Positions 16,049 to 24,584 of a stretch of 49,144 nt of DNA are shown here, piece by piece. Both the position numbers and the translations under genes were made by a program. Every line of letters starts with the position of its first letter. Positions within the stretch are counted from its first letter, which is position 1. Source of the DNA: Mucilaginibacter psychrotolerans (GTDB taxonomy: Bacteria; Bacteroidota; Bacteroidia; Sphingobacteriales; Sphingobacteriaceae); NCBI RefSeq assembly GCF_004519315.1, contig NZ_SOZE01000041.1, positions 1 through 49,144 on the forward strand, given 5' to 3'. The notes beneath the pieces are model-generated. The model did no database searches. It saw only the letters and a program-made list of their open reading frames with translations, and was not told the origin of the DNA.

Positions 16049-17200
16049 CTACCTTGTTTTATGGCTATAGCCATTGATCAAGGCCATCAGTTTATCATGC
16101 GGGATCGCGTACGCGGTATTCCCATTAATACCCTTCATATCTTTGGCAGCTACCATGGCATTGATAATGGCTTCTTCAGTGGCATCTACTGTGGCCTGAT
16201 ACACTTTATCCAATTGCTCTTTTGGTAGCACCACCCAGGTTTGCAAGGTGCCTTTTGCGTTATCCTTTGGCGCAACGGTGCTAAACGCTAAAAATATATC
16301 TCCAGATCCATTCCGGCCCAACCCGCCACAGCGGGCAACGCCAAGCGACGCGCGTTTGGCAATCATTTTTAACTGCGCAGGCAATAAGGGCGCATCCGTC
16401 CCGATGATGATAATGATAGAGCCATCCTTAGGTTTGGCGTTGATGACCGGCATATCGCCTTTCCAATCGCGACCGACCGGCACGCCCGAAACAATCAAAT
16501 CCTTACGCGTACCGAAATTACCCTGCACAAATACGCCGATGGTGTAATCAGCCGTATCAATCTTGATCACCCTGGACGAAGTACCACTGCCGCCCTTAAA
16601 ATTAAACAGCATCATACCCGTACCGCCGCCAACGTTGCCTTCTTCTATCTTACCCCCGTGTGCGCTGTTAAGGGCATCAAAAACGTCTTCCTTTTTCACG
16701 TGCAGGCCGTTGATATCGTTCAATACACCGTCGAAAGTTTCCGCTACTACAGGCAGGCCGAAAGAGAAATCAACCACCTCACCCTTAGAAAAATTGCGGA
16801 TATTCCACTCGCCTATGGCATCGCGCACTACGCCCACGCTATTGGTATTGGTGATGCCGATCGGGCCGTAGCTGAGGCCGTACTCTTCTATAACGGTGGT
16901 GCCGGTCATCTCGCCATCGCCATTCAAACAAAACCAACCAGCGGGAACCGGGTCGATAGATTTACCGTTGGGCATAATTACGGTAACGCCCGTGCGCACC
17001 GGGCCCTTTCCGGTAACCAAAGCGCCATCGCCTTTGATTAGCGTTTTATAGCCCACCAACACGCCCTTAACATCCGTAATGGCGTTATACCTGCCGGGCT
17101 TGCCTTCAAACCGGATACCCAAATCGCGGGCGCGTTGCTGGGCGAAGGAGGTTATTGAAATAATGGCTAATAATGTGGTTATATAGGCTGATTTTAACAT
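16049..17200 (-). CDS. P1 (S58, DmpA-type) self-processing peptidase
   Basis: A 383-residue N-terminal-nucleophile aminopeptidase. It has a signal peptide (about 1-20, ending SFAQQ) and a 'GGGTGMMLFNFKGG' core near 191-204. The autocleavage site is Gly260-Ser261 in 'KDGSIIIIIGTDAPL', matching the start of the DmpA beta chain; Ser261 would be the nucleophile. It is likely periplasmic, with D- or L-aminopeptidase or beta-aminopeptidase activity. It is a single gene convergent with the nucleoside hydrolase. Confidence 0.9.
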   Translation of the reverse strand: MLKSAYITTLLAIISITSFAQQRARDLGIRFEGKPGRYNAITDVKGVLVGYKTLIKGDGALVTGKGPVRTGVTVIMPNGKSIDPVPAGWFCLNGDGEMTGTTVIEEYGLSYGPIGITNTNSVGVVRDAIGEWNIRNFSKGEVVDFSFGLPVVAETFDGVLNDINGLHVKKEDVFDALNSAHGGKIEEGNVGGGTGMMLFNFKGGSGTSSRVIKIDTADYTIGVFVQGNFGTRKDLIVSGVPVGRDWKGDMPVINAKPKDGSIIIIIGTDAPLLPAQLKMIAKRASLGVARCGGLGRNGSGDIFLAFSTVAPKDNAKGTLQTWVVLPKEQLDKVYQATVDATEEAIINAMVAAKDMKGINGNTAYAIPHDKLMALINGYSHKTR

Positions 17201-17265
17201 GGCGGGATATTTTGGGGATAGTCGTTTAAAGATAAGGGTTTGTTGCGATAAGGGTAAATGATTTA

Positions 17266-17331
17266 TCTCGCAAAGTCGCGAAGACGCAAAGAAAAGGGTT
17301 TAGGCCTTGGCGGCTTAGCGCCTTTGCGAGA
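17266..17331. repeat. Short repeat with tctcgcaaag inverted ends
   Basis: The ends tctcgcaaag (17266-17275) and ctttgcgaga (17322-17331) are perfect inverted repeats. The 66-base unit lies upstream of the Fic gene and downstream (on the plus strand) of the DmpA start. It resembles an interspersed palindromic element seen in many bacteria; no coding content. Confidence 0.55.
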
Positions 17332-17388
17332 AATTTAATTTCAGGCGGTTTTAGCTAATTTAGCAGCATCGATACCTATCTTTAAAAA

Positions 17389-18777
17389 ATGAACCTGAAA
17401 CTCGAAACCGAATTTAGCAAAGCGCCGATACTGCAGGAAGTCGATGCCTTAAAAAAGCAAATCGACGATATGCGGCCTTTGCCGGAGGATTTGGAGGGCA
17501 GGGTGATGCAGAAATTACGGCTCGACTGGAACTACCACTCCAATGCCATCGAGGGAAACAAGCTCAATTACGGCGAAACAGTAGCATTCCTGATGGAAGG
17601 CATAACCGCCAAAGGCAAGCCGCTGAAGGACCATCTAGACATCCGTGGGCATAACGAAGCCATTAATTTCTTGCTCTCGATTGTAAAGGATGCGCGCCCG
17701 ATTTCCGAATCGGAAATAAGATCATTGCATAAAATGATATTGGTAGAGCCATATGAAGTGGATGCTCAAACTACCGATGGCTTAGCAACAAAAAAACGTA
17801 TCAATCTGGGCGAGTACAAAACATCTGCAAACCATGTAAAAACCGCCACCGGCGAAATGCACTACTACGCCACGCCGGAAGAAACCCCTGCCAAAATGCA
17901 GGAACTGATGGGATGGTACAGTGAAGCAAACGATAACGAAGATATTCATCCAATTGTAGCCGCCGCTCTATTTCACCATAAATTCGTTTCGATACATCCC
18001 TTTGATGACGGCAACGGAAGGTTATCGAGGATTTTAATGAATCTGATTTTGATGCAGAAAGGGTATCCGCCGGTTGTGATTAAAATGGATCATAGGATTA
18101 ATTATTATTCGCTATTGAGCAGGGCGGATAATGGGGATGGTTGGCCGTTTGTGGTATATATTTCTGAGGAAGTTAAAAATTCTTTAGAGCTGTATGTAAA
18201 GGCAGCTAAGGGCGAAGATATAAATGACGAAGACGATATAGATAAAGAAATCGCTTTGTTTAAGATGGAACTGTTGACTAATATTGATGTTAAAGATGTA
18301 CGCTCTTTAAGTATTATAAATAACATCTTAGCGTTGGATGTCATTCCACTCATCAATAAGTTAGCTAAAAAAATTTATCAGTTTGAAGAACTGTTTTTTA
18401 ACATAGACCAATATGTTTCATTTAATACTTCATCGAGGGGAACAACTGATTTTGAATCTATTGAAGAATTTTATAATTCAGAAAAATTCGAAGTTTCAAG
18501 TCAAATGATTGAAGACTTGGAGTATTTACAAATAGTTTTTGAGTGTGAAAAATTTAAAAACTCTTACAACGATTTTAATATAAAAGTATGGTGTACAGTA
18601 GAATTTTCGGAAAACTATTACAAAGTAAAATCTGACAATGATACATTAGTGGCAACAAAATTGTATCATGAAAGATTGCATTCCTCCGAACAAAATTTGA
18701 TTGTCAAGAGTTTAATTACAGATTTAAAGAATAATATCTACAAAAAATTAAACCAAAAAAGCCCGGAGTCAAACTAA
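17389..18777 (+). CDS. Fic family protein (predicted AMP transferase)
   Basis: A 462-residue protein. The N-terminal helix carries 'SNAIEGN' (51-57), which matches the class II inhibitory motif (S/T)xxxE(G/N). The catalytic Fic motif 'HPFDDGNGR' is at 203-211. Such proteins AMPylate Ser/Thr/Tyr of target proteins and are autoinhibited by the Glu (about 55 here). The C-terminal ~200 residues (from about 265) are acidic and AT-rich at the DNA level, unlike the first half, and I recognise no domain in them. It is a single gene with its own bidirectional terminator. Confidence 0.88.
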   Translation: MNLKLETEFSKAPILQEVDALKKQIDDMRPLPEDLEGRVMQKLRLDWNYHSNAIEGNKLNYGETVAFLMEGITAKGKPLKDHLDIRGHNEAINFLLSIVKDARPISESEIRSLHKMILVEPYEVDAQTTDGLATKKRINLGEYKTSANHVKTATGEMHYYATPEETPAKMQELMGWYSEANDNEDIHPIVAAALFHHKFVSIHPFDDGNGRLSRILMNLILMQKGYPPVVIKMDHRINYYSLLSRADNGDGWPFVVYISEEVKNSLELYVKAAKGEDINDEDDIDKEIALFKMELLTNIDVKDVRSLSIINNILALDVIPLINKLAKKIYQFEELFFNIDQYVSFNTSSRGTTDFESIEEFYNSEKFEVSSQMIEDLEYLQIVFECEKFKNSYNDFNIKVWCTVEFSENYYKVKSDNDTLVATKLYHERLHSSEQNLIVKSLITDLKNNIYKKLNQKSPESN

Positions 18778-18788
18778 CCCCGGGCTTT
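18758..18788. terminator. Bidirectional terminator between the Fic gene and dnaJ
   Basis: aaagcccgg (18758-18766) pairs with ccgggcttt (18780-18788). The Fic stop codon lies in the loop, and the A and T runs make it usable for both the Fic gene (plus) and dnaJ (minus). Confidence 0.75.
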
Positions 18789-18834
18789 CTTCTATCTTTT
18801 CGGACTTTCCGTCTTTACCGACTTCCCGCCTAAA

Positions 18835-20001
18835 TTACTCAAAATACTCCTTCATCCGCTCAAAGAAGCTCTTCTCGTTCTTGCCCGGATTTGGTTTAAA
18901 GTTGGGCGAACCTTGCAGTTTTTCCAGCATCTCGCGCTCTTCGCGGCTGAGGGCTTTCGGAGTCCAGATGTTTACATGGATGAGTTGGTCGCCGCGGTGG
19001 TAAGAGTTTACTTCCGGTACGCCCTTGCCTTTCAGGCGCAATATTTTGCCGCCCTGTGTGCCCGGCTCCAGTTTTATCTTGGCCTTACCATCAATGGTAG
19101 GTACTTCTATACTGGTACCTATGGCTGCATCCACAAAGTTTACATGCAGATCATATATCACGTTATTGCCATCGCGTTTAAGCGTTTCGTGCGGTATCTC
19201 TTCAATCAGTATAATCAGGTCGCCCGGCATGCCGCCACGAGGGGCTGCGTTGCCTTTTCCGCTCATGCTCAATTGCATACCTTCACTTACGCCGGCAGGT
19301 ACGTTTATGGTGATGGTTTCTTCGCCGCGCACTACGCCTTCGCCATGGCAAACGTTACATTTAGAGGTAATGGTAGAGCCTTCGCCGTTACAGGTTGGAC
19401 AGGTGCTGGTGGTTTGCATCTGGCCCAGTATGGTATTGGTTACCCGGCGAACCGAACCCTGGCCACCGCAGGTTTTACAGGTATTGAAGGATGATTTATC
19501 CTTAGCACCACTGCCATCGCAGGTTTTGCAAAGCACCTGTTTGTTTACTTTTATCTTCTTTTCGGCACCGTTGGCAATTTCTTCTAAAGTAAGGCGCACT
19601 TTAATGCGCAGGTTGCTGCCACGGGCCACACGACGGCCACCGCTACCCTGCCTGCCGCCACCGCCACCAAAGAAACCTTCGAACGGACTACCGCCGCCGA
19701 ATATATCGCCAAACTGGCTGAATATGTCGTCCATATTCATGCTGCCGCCGCCGTAACCACCACCATTAGGCGATGACGCATTGGCTGCGTGGCCAAATTG
19801 ATCGTACCGCTGGCGTTTCTCGGCATTGCTGAGCACTTCATAAGCCTCGGCAGCTTCCTTGAATTTTTCTTCGGCTGCTTTATCACCCTCGTTTTTATCC
19901 GGGTGATATTTAATAGCCATTTTACGATATGCCTTCTTTATCTCTTCGGCAGTTGAACCCTTGGTTACGCCAAGCACATCGTAATAATCTCTCTTAGCCA
20001 T
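18835..20001 (-). CDS. dnaJ: Chaperone DnaJ
   Basis: A 388-residue type I Hsp40. The J domain has the HPD motif at 33-35, followed by a Gly/Phe-rich linker (about 75-125). Four zinc-finger CxxCxGxG repeats ('CKTCDGSG', 'CKTCGGQG', 'CPTCNGEG', 'CNVCHGEG') lie at about 155-215, followed by the substrate-binding C-terminal domains. It stimulates DnaK ATPase activity. It lies downstream of grpE on the same strand with about 140 bases between them, the usual pairing in this phylum. dnaK is not in the window. Confidence 0.97.
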   Translation of the reverse strand: MAKRDYYDVLGVTKGSTAEEIKKAYRKMAIKYHPDKNEGDKAAEEKFKEAAEAYEVLSNAEKRQRYDQFGHAANASSPNGGGYGGGSMNMDDIFSQFGDIFGGGSPFEGFFGGGGGRQGSGGRRVARGSNLRIKVRLTLEEIANGAEKKIKVNKQVLCKTCDGSGAKDKSSFNTCKTCGGQGSVRRVTNTILGQMQTTSTCPTCNGEGSTITSKCNVCHGEGVVRGEETITINVPAGVSEGMQLSMSGKGNAAPRGGMPGDLIILIEEIPHETLKRDGNNVIYDLHVNFVDAAIGTSIEVPTIDGKAKIKLEPGTQGGKILRLKGKGVPEVNSYHRGDQLIHVNIWTPKALSREEREMLEKLQGSPNFKPNPGKNEKSFFERMKEYFE

Positions 20002-20143
20002 CTGTTAATTAGTGAATTTTGAATGAGCGAATAAGACGCTTTATATATTGTATTTATTTTTGAATCAGTAAGATAGTGAATTTCAAGCAAAAATTAAATC
20101 AGTTATTCACCAATTCAATCCTTCACGCATTCACTAATTAGCC

Positions 20144-20734
20144 TTACGCGCCTACGATAACCTTGGCGAAACGCACTACGCGCTCATTCAGTTCGTAGCC
20201 TTTTTCCATTTCATCCACTACTTTGCCTTTCAGGTCGTCTGTTGGGGCGGGGATGCTGGTAATGGCCTCGTGTATATCGGCGTTAAATTCAGCACCGATG
20301 GATTGCATTTCTTTAAGGCCTTTTTGCGCCAGGATATTCTTCAGCTTGTTCTGTATCAAAATAACGCCCTCGCGTACGGGGGCTACTTCGGTAGCGTTTT
20401 CGGTGGCGCGCAACGCACGTTCAAAATCATCTAATACAGGCAATAAGGCAACAATCAGTTCTTTGCCTTCGGTTTTGCGGGCTTCCTCGCGTTCTTTGAT
20501 GGTACGGCGGCGGAAGTTGTCGAATTCGGCGTATAAACGCAGGTACTTATCGTTTGCCTGCGAAAGCTCTTCTTTGAATTTATCTTCTGCCGAAACTACT
20601 GCTTCGGTAGGCTCTGCCGATTGAGCTTGTTCCTGCTCGTCGGCCGGGTTGGTTTCGTTTGCTATTTCCACGGTATTATCGGGTGTTTCAGAATTTTCCT
20701 TCTTTTTTTTCTTCAACATGTCGTTAAAATTCAT
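20144..20734 (-). CDS. grpE: Nucleotide exchange factor GrpE
   Basis: A 196-residue protein: an acidic, low-complexity N-terminus (about 1-50), a long coiled coil from about 50 with 'YLRLYAEFDNFRRRT', and the C-terminal beta domain ending 'NERVVRFAKVIVG'. It exchanges ADP on DnaK. The ATG at 20734 is chosen because MNFNDMLKKKKK is a common GrpE N-terminus in Bacteroidota. It is followed by dnaJ. Confidence 0.95.
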   Translation of the reverse strand: MNFNDMLKKKKKENSETPDNTVEIANETNPADEQEQAQSAEPTEAVVSAEDKFKEELSQANDKYLRLYAEFDNFRRRTIKEREEARKTEGKELIVALLPVLDDFERALRATENATEVAPVREGVILIQNKLKNILAQKGLKEMQSIGAEFNADIHEAITSIPAPTDDLKGKVVDEMEKGYELNERVVRFAKVIVGA

Positions 20735-20879
20735 GAATAGTGCTAATCAAGTATCTTGCCATCGGCATAAAGCCGACAGCATGTCAGTACGATGTTCGTT
20801 TCCATGTAAAATTTGTCGTGATTTAGTTGGCAGTTGCCAGTGTGCAGTTGGCAGTTTTTTGTTGGCAGTTGACAGATTT

Positions 20880-20967
20880 CTGAACTCGAATTTTAGAGGA
20901 ATTTGCCGAATTAACAGAATGCATTTAATTCAGTCTATTCCCTAATTCGCTTAAAATTCGAGTTCAG
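20880..20967. repeat. 88-base element with perfect 16-base inverted ends
   Basis: ctgaactcgaatttta (20880-20895) and taaaattcgagttcag (20952-20967) are exact inverted repeats around 56 bases. On either side are degenerate 'gttggcagtt' repeats (about 20826-20875) and their reverse form (about 20971-20997). No frame is seen. It sits between grpE and the FtsE-like gene. Confidence 0.65.
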
Positions 20968-20999
20968 ACAATAACTGCCCACTGCAAACTGAAAACTGG

Positions 21000-21683
21000 C
21001 TACGCTATCTGCACGTCCTCCAGCACTTTGCCGTTTTCGCATTTGATGATGCGCGATGGGAACGTGCGGATGATATGGTAATCGTGTGTGGCAATTACCA
21101 CGGCTGTACCCATCTGGCTGATCTGTTTCAGCAGCAATACGATTTCTTCGGAAGTGTCCGGGTCAAGGTTGCCGGTTGGCTCATCGGCCAGTATAATTTC
21201 GGGGTTATTGAGCAAGGCACGGGCTATCACCACGCGCTGCTGCTCGCCGCCCGATAGCTCGTGCGGCATTTTCTTTAATTTAGAACGCAGACCTACTTTT
21301 TCCAGTACGTCCAGTATACGGTCAGAGATACCTTGCTTGTCTTTCCATCCCGTGGCGCGCATTACAAATTGCAGGTTCTGCTCTACCGACCTATCCGTAA
21401 GCAACTGAAAATCCTGGAAAACGATGCCCAGCTTGCGCCGCAGGTAAGGGATATCTTTGCCAGCCAGTTTGCTCAGCTCGTAACCGCAGGCGTGGCCGGT
21501 ACCGCTGGCAATGCTCAGGTCGCCGTAGATAACCTTCAGCAGGCTGCTCTTTCCCGAACCCGTTTGCCCTATTAGCCAAACGAAATCGCCCTTATCAATA
21601 TGCAGGTTTACGTTAGATAGCACCAGGTGCTTCTGCTGAAAAATATCAATGTTATTCAGTTTTATAATAGAGTTGCCTATCAT
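21000..21683 (-). CDS. ftsE: FtsE-like ABC ATPase
   Basis: A 227-residue ATPase of the FtsE/LolD class. Walker A is 'GQTGSGKSS' (about 39-47), the signature is 'LSGGEQQR' (about 144) and Walker B is 'IILADEPTGNLD' (about 163). FtsE acts with FtsX at the divisome to control peptidoglycan hydrolases. No ftsX is adjacent, which is normal in Bacteroidota. The gene starts 4 bases after a small conserved gene. FtsE is chosen over LolD by its start and short length, and this is not certain. Confidence 0.85.
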   Translation of the reverse strand: MIGNSIIKLNNIDIFQQKHLVLSNVNLHIDKGDFVWLIGQTGSGKSSLLKVIYGDLSIASGTGHACGYELSKLAGKDIPYLRRKLGIVFQDFQLLTDRSVEQNLQFVMRATGWKDKQGISDRILDVLEKVGLRSKLKKMPHELSGGEQQRVVIARALLNNPEIILADEPTGNLDPDTSEEIVLLLKQISQMGTAVVIATHDYHIIRTFPSRIIKCENGKVLEDVQIA

Positions 21684-21686
21684 CTT

Positions 21687-21890
21687 TTATAGCTCTAATT
21701 TTAATATTTTACCAAAAGGGAGTTCTTGTACAATGCCCATAATATAATCCTGCCTATCGCCCAAGCCAATCTTATCCAGCGATTTATCGGGCCTGTCTAC
21801 CCTGAAATAAGCCAGCAGCGTAAACTTATCGTCGCGCAGCTGCACGTAGTCGGGTATTTTGGCAACGCCTTTTACTTTTATAATGTACAT
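21687..21890 (-). CDS. Small conserved hypothetical protein upstream of ftsE
   Basis: A 67-residue protein from the ATG at 21890 (MYIIKVKGVAKIPDYVQLRD); the frame is open to an ATG at 21917 as well. It ends in 'ELPFGKILKLEL'. It is strand-rich with no signal or membrane segment. I do not recognise the family. It ends 3 bases before the FtsE-like gene begins, so it is probably co-transcribed. Confidence 0.6.
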   Translation of the reverse strand: MYIIKVKGVAKIPDYVQLRDDKFTLLAYFRVDRPDKSLDKIGLGDRQDYIMGIVQELPFGKILKLEL

Positions 21891-22070
21891 GTTTTTAACT
21901 GAAAGCATATTGACCAAAGCCTAACGCTCTCAAGGCAAATTTATCTTTTTTAGTTGACATTGCTTCAATATGCCCTTAGCTTTCTGCATTCGTGTTATCT
22001 TATTTATCACGCTCACAATAAACGCAAGTAGGTCCTAATCCCTATTCAACCAATCACCAGGCGCTAATTA

Positions 22071-22187
22071 TGGCACCCCCTGCGGGCCGGGCTTTCCAGG
22101 GCTGCGCTGCGCTCCGGCCACGTCTTCCCCGCTTATGCCCTTCGCGCACGTGGCTTCCCCTTACAATCCCTGGTGCGGTTTATCCGG
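22071..22187. repeat. GC-rich interspersed repeat, copy A
   Basis: A stretch with gcgggccgggcttt, gctgcgctgcgctccggcc and gcttccccttacaatccctg. A related copy with the same order of motifs is at 46019-46138. The surrounding gap 21891-22253 has no credible gene. Confidence 0.6.
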
Positions 22188-22253
22188 CATTATAAGTAAA
22201 TCGGAGTCTAACTAACCTCCAATCAACCAGCCTCTAATCACCGTCGGCGAGCT

Positions 22254-23279
22254 TCAGCTCAACGACACCAGGAATTCCATCGTATCTACATTATCCGCAT
22301 AATCCCATAATTGCGGATGCTGACTCTGGCCGAAGCCTACCACCTGGTTTTGGGTTTGCAGCGGTGCGGTGCTTACAATGCATTGCAGCTGTGCGCTCTG
22401 CTCCTGTAGCAGCGCTTGTGCCGAAGCGAGGTTGCTGTAGGTATCGTAAAAGAGCACGGCCAGCGGCGATACCAGGCGCTCGTCCTGCTTTAGCAGCAGG
22501 AAGCCGTTGTCCAGGTGCTCGTCGCGGTTTACCAGGTAGATGGATTTATTGTAATCGTAATTGTTGTTGTATTTATGGTGATTGATGATGGGGTTGAAAT
22601 CTTCTATCGCCTCAAAAAACGGCACGAAATTATACCCCTCGGGCACCAGTACTTTAGCTACATTGCGGCAGCCCAATCCATAGTAATCGAAAATATCGTT
22701 ACCCAGCGCATGCAGTTCTTCGGTACTTTCGTTGCCGGTAAGCAGGGCGATGCTGTTACGGTTTTTGCGGATGATATTGGGCACCTTGCCAAAGTAATAC
22801 TCAAAATAGCGCGAGGTATTGTTGCTGCCCGTAGCAATAATGGCATCAAAATCTACCAGTCGTTCCACAAAGCTGAACCTGTCGGCGTAGCTACCGTCGA
22901 TCTCCACCAGTAAATTCAAAACATATTTTATCAATCGTGCATCCTGCGATGAGGCTTTGATGAGCGCCGTATTGCCGCTGGCCAAAACGCAAAGCACATC
23001 GTGGAAACCCACCAGCGGGATGTTGCCCGCCAGTACCAGGCCTATCTTTTTGCCTTTTGCTTCGCCAAGGGTATAGGCATCCAGCCATTGGGCTAAATCG
23101 CTGCTGTTCAGCATTTCGCCGTTGGCCTTTACGGCTTGCAACACGCTTTCGGGCGTAAACCAGGCATTGTGCTGCCGCTCGGTTGCTATCACCTCCATCA
23201 ATGCCTCATCGGGCGCGGCGAGGCGTTTGCCCAGTGCAGAAAACGTATTAACGGTGGTATTTATATCTAATTTTGACAT
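22254..23279 (-). CDS. LuxC-family acyl-CoA reductase
   Basis: A 341-residue protein from the ATG at 23279 (MSKLDINT); nine more in-frame codons precede it but look non-coding. The aldehyde-dehydrogenase-like core 'GNIPLVGFHDVLCVLASGN' lies near residue 90. LuxC-type enzymes reduce acyl-CoA or acyl-protein to aldehyde. In Bacteroidota a single such gene is often found divergent to a ferredoxin, as here, so a redox partnership is plausible. No luciferase genes are present. Confidence 0.82.
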   Translation of the reverse strand: MSKLDINTTVNTFSALGKRLAAPDEALMEVIATERQHNAWFTPESVLQAVKANGEMLNSSDLAQWLDAYTLGEAKGKKIGLVLAGNIPLVGFHDVLCVLASGNTALIKASSQDARLIKYVLNLLVEIDGSYADRFSFVERLVDFDAIIATGSNNTSRYFEYYFGKVPNIIRKNRNSIALLTGNESTEELHALGNDIFDYYGLGCRNVAKVLVPEGYNFVPFFEAIEDFNPIINHHKYNNNYDYNKSIYLVNRDEHLDNGFLLLKQDERLVSPLAVLFYDTYSNLASAQALLQEQSAQLQCIVSTAPLQTQNQVVGFGQSQHPQLWDYADNVDTMEFLVSLS

Positions 23280-23385
23280 ATATATGTTAAGCGGAGAAAC
23301 CCTCAAAGTGTTTTTTTGTTATATTTGCAGTGCCTTCGCAACGCGGGAGCAAAGTTAATTGAGAATATAAGATTATTTTAATGAT

Positions 23386-23739
23386 ATGGCGATTATAATC
23401 ACCGATGAATGCATAAACTGCGGAGCCTGCGAACCTGAGTGCCCGAATAATGCGATTTATGACGCTGGTGCCGCCTGGCGTTTTTCTGACGGCACCGACT
23501 TGAAAGGAACGATAGATTTTGGCGATGGCAACACCCTGAATGCTGAAGAAGCGCAGGCTGCCCTGAGCGACGAAATCTATTACATTGTACCCGATAAGTG
23601 TACCGAGTGCGTTGGTTTCCACGACGAGCCGCAATGCGCCGCCGTTTGCCCGGTTGATTGCTGTGTAGACGACGAAGACGTGCGCGAAACACAGGAAGAA
23701 CTGCACGCCAAAAAAGATTGGCTGCACGCTAACGGATAA
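23386..23739 (+). CDS. 4Fe-4S dicluster ferredoxin
   Basis: A 117-residue ferredoxin. Cluster I ligands are Cys9, Cys12, Cys15 and Cys19 in 'CINCGACEPEC'. Cluster II has 'CTEC' then, after a loop, 'CAAVCPVDCC' near residues 75-90, as in Allochromatium-type 2[4Fe-4S] ferredoxins. It is a cytoplasmic electron carrier, divergent to the LuxC-like gene. Its last 28 residues and downstream sequence are duplicated at 25051-25473. Confidence 0.93.
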   Translation: MAIIITDECINCGACEPECPNNAIYDAGAAWRFSDGTDLKGTIDFGDGNTLNAEEAQAALSDEIYYIVPDKCTECVGFHDEPQCAAVCPVDCCVDDEDVRETQEELHAKKDWLHANG

Positions 23740-24063
23740 ACGTTACCTGTTTGATATTGAAAGAGGCTGTTCCATTGTTGGGGCAGCCTCTTTTGCGTTG
23801 GGGGCGGGCTAAGCAAAACATCTCCACCTTGTCATTCCGAGCGAGCCTGGGCGGGCCATGCGCGCATGGGCGACGAGGAACCTTCTACACAATGCTATGA
23901 CAGCTCTGCATAGTCACTCAGTATAGCCGCTTTGCAAACCGCATCAGTTTTCTCCCTCGCTATCGCTTGGTCGAAATGACAAAATGGTTAAAATTACCCC
24001 CCACCGCCCAGTCAGGCGTCCGCCTGACGTTAAGGTTTGTCAGCGTCCACGCTGACGGGCTAG
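23650..24063. repeat. Duplicated segment A1: ferredoxin 3' end plus downstream
   Basis: This stretch holds the last ~90 bases of the ferredoxin gene, the terminator, and a palindromic interspersed element that begins tgtcattccga (about 23829) and ends tcgaaatgaca (about 23981). It matches 25051-25473 almost base for base with scattered substitutions. Two 18-base palindromes follow: gtcaggcgtccgcctgac at 24011 and gtcagcgtccacgctgac at 24039. Confidence 0.85.
23761..23792 (+). terminator. Ferredoxin terminator
   Basis: aagaggctg (23761-23769) pairs with cagcctctt (23784-23792), followed by a short T-run. Copies recur at 24091-24135 and 25162-25197. Confidence 0.75.
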
Positions 24064-24090
24064 TAAAGTAATAACACCGACCACAAGCTG

Positions 24091-24135
24091 AAAAAAGGCT
24101 GTTCCATTGTTGGAGCAGCCTCTTTTGCGTTGGGG
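24091..24135. repeat. Third, partial copy of the ferredoxin terminator
   Basis: aaaaaaggctgttccattgt and the following bases to gcgttggggg repeat the terminator region a third time, between segment A1 and the antitoxin gene. The remaining bases to 24350 hold no gene I can support. Confidence 0.7.
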
Positions 24136-24352
24136 GGCTTTCTCCCCTACCTTATTTTGCGAGAGAAGCGCCGAAACCGTCAGCAAAAAGAGTGGCTTTG
24201 AAATCGGACCGGCAGAGCGCACCAGCCTCCCTGGTATTGCTTCGTACCTCGAAAGCAAGCGCTGGTGGTTACATGTGTGAAACCCTTAACTGGCGGCATT
24301 CTATCTTTCCAAATGAACAATCAAATAACTAAATTGCGCATCAGTAACAAAC

Positions 24353-24358
24353 GGAGGT
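24353..24358 (+). promoter_or_regulatory. Strong ribosome binding site of the antitoxin
   Basis: ggaggt lies 4 bases before the ATG at 24363. A perfect Shine-Dalgarno sequence is unusual among the genes of this window and fits imported DNA. Confidence 0.7.
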
Positions 24359-24362
24359 AAAA

Positions 24363-24584
24363 ATGAAGGCTAAAGTTAATTCATCAGCGGGCGGGCTATT
24401 CCGAACCCACCAGACTTTTTCTCCCGAAGAGGTATTAGCAGCAGGCGGCGCAACAGTTTTTGGACGAAAATCAGGCAAGGATAATGCCAAACTGATTGAA
24501 CGGTTAAAAAATGCGCCGGAAGCTGAAGCGTTCACCGATGACGAATGGAATGAAACTCTGCAGCAATTAAGGGACAATAAATAA
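24363..24584 (+). CDS. Antitoxin of a VapC-like pair
   Basis: A 73-residue protein, basic in its first half (GRKSGKDN) and acidic at the end (PEAEAFTDDEWNETLQQL). The form suggests a DNA- or toxin-binding N-terminus and a C-terminal toxin-neutralising helix. I infer antitoxin function from its size and from a 1-base overlap (TAATG) with a PIN-domain gene. It is not a classic AbrB or RHH sequence to my eye. It probably represses its own promoter. Confidence 0.72.
   Translation: MKAKVNSSAGGLFRTHQTFSPEEVLAAGGATVFGRKSGKDNAKLIERLKNAPEAEAFTDDEWNETLQQLRDNK

Noticed and set aside
21000..21683. LolD-type lipoprotein exporter ATPase instead of FtsE
   Set aside because: No LolC/E-like permease is nearby; FtsE is preferred but the two are close and this is not certain.
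24040..24258. Minus-strand frame of 72 codons upstream of the antitoxin
   Set aside because: It runs through repeat and terminator copies and shows no domain.
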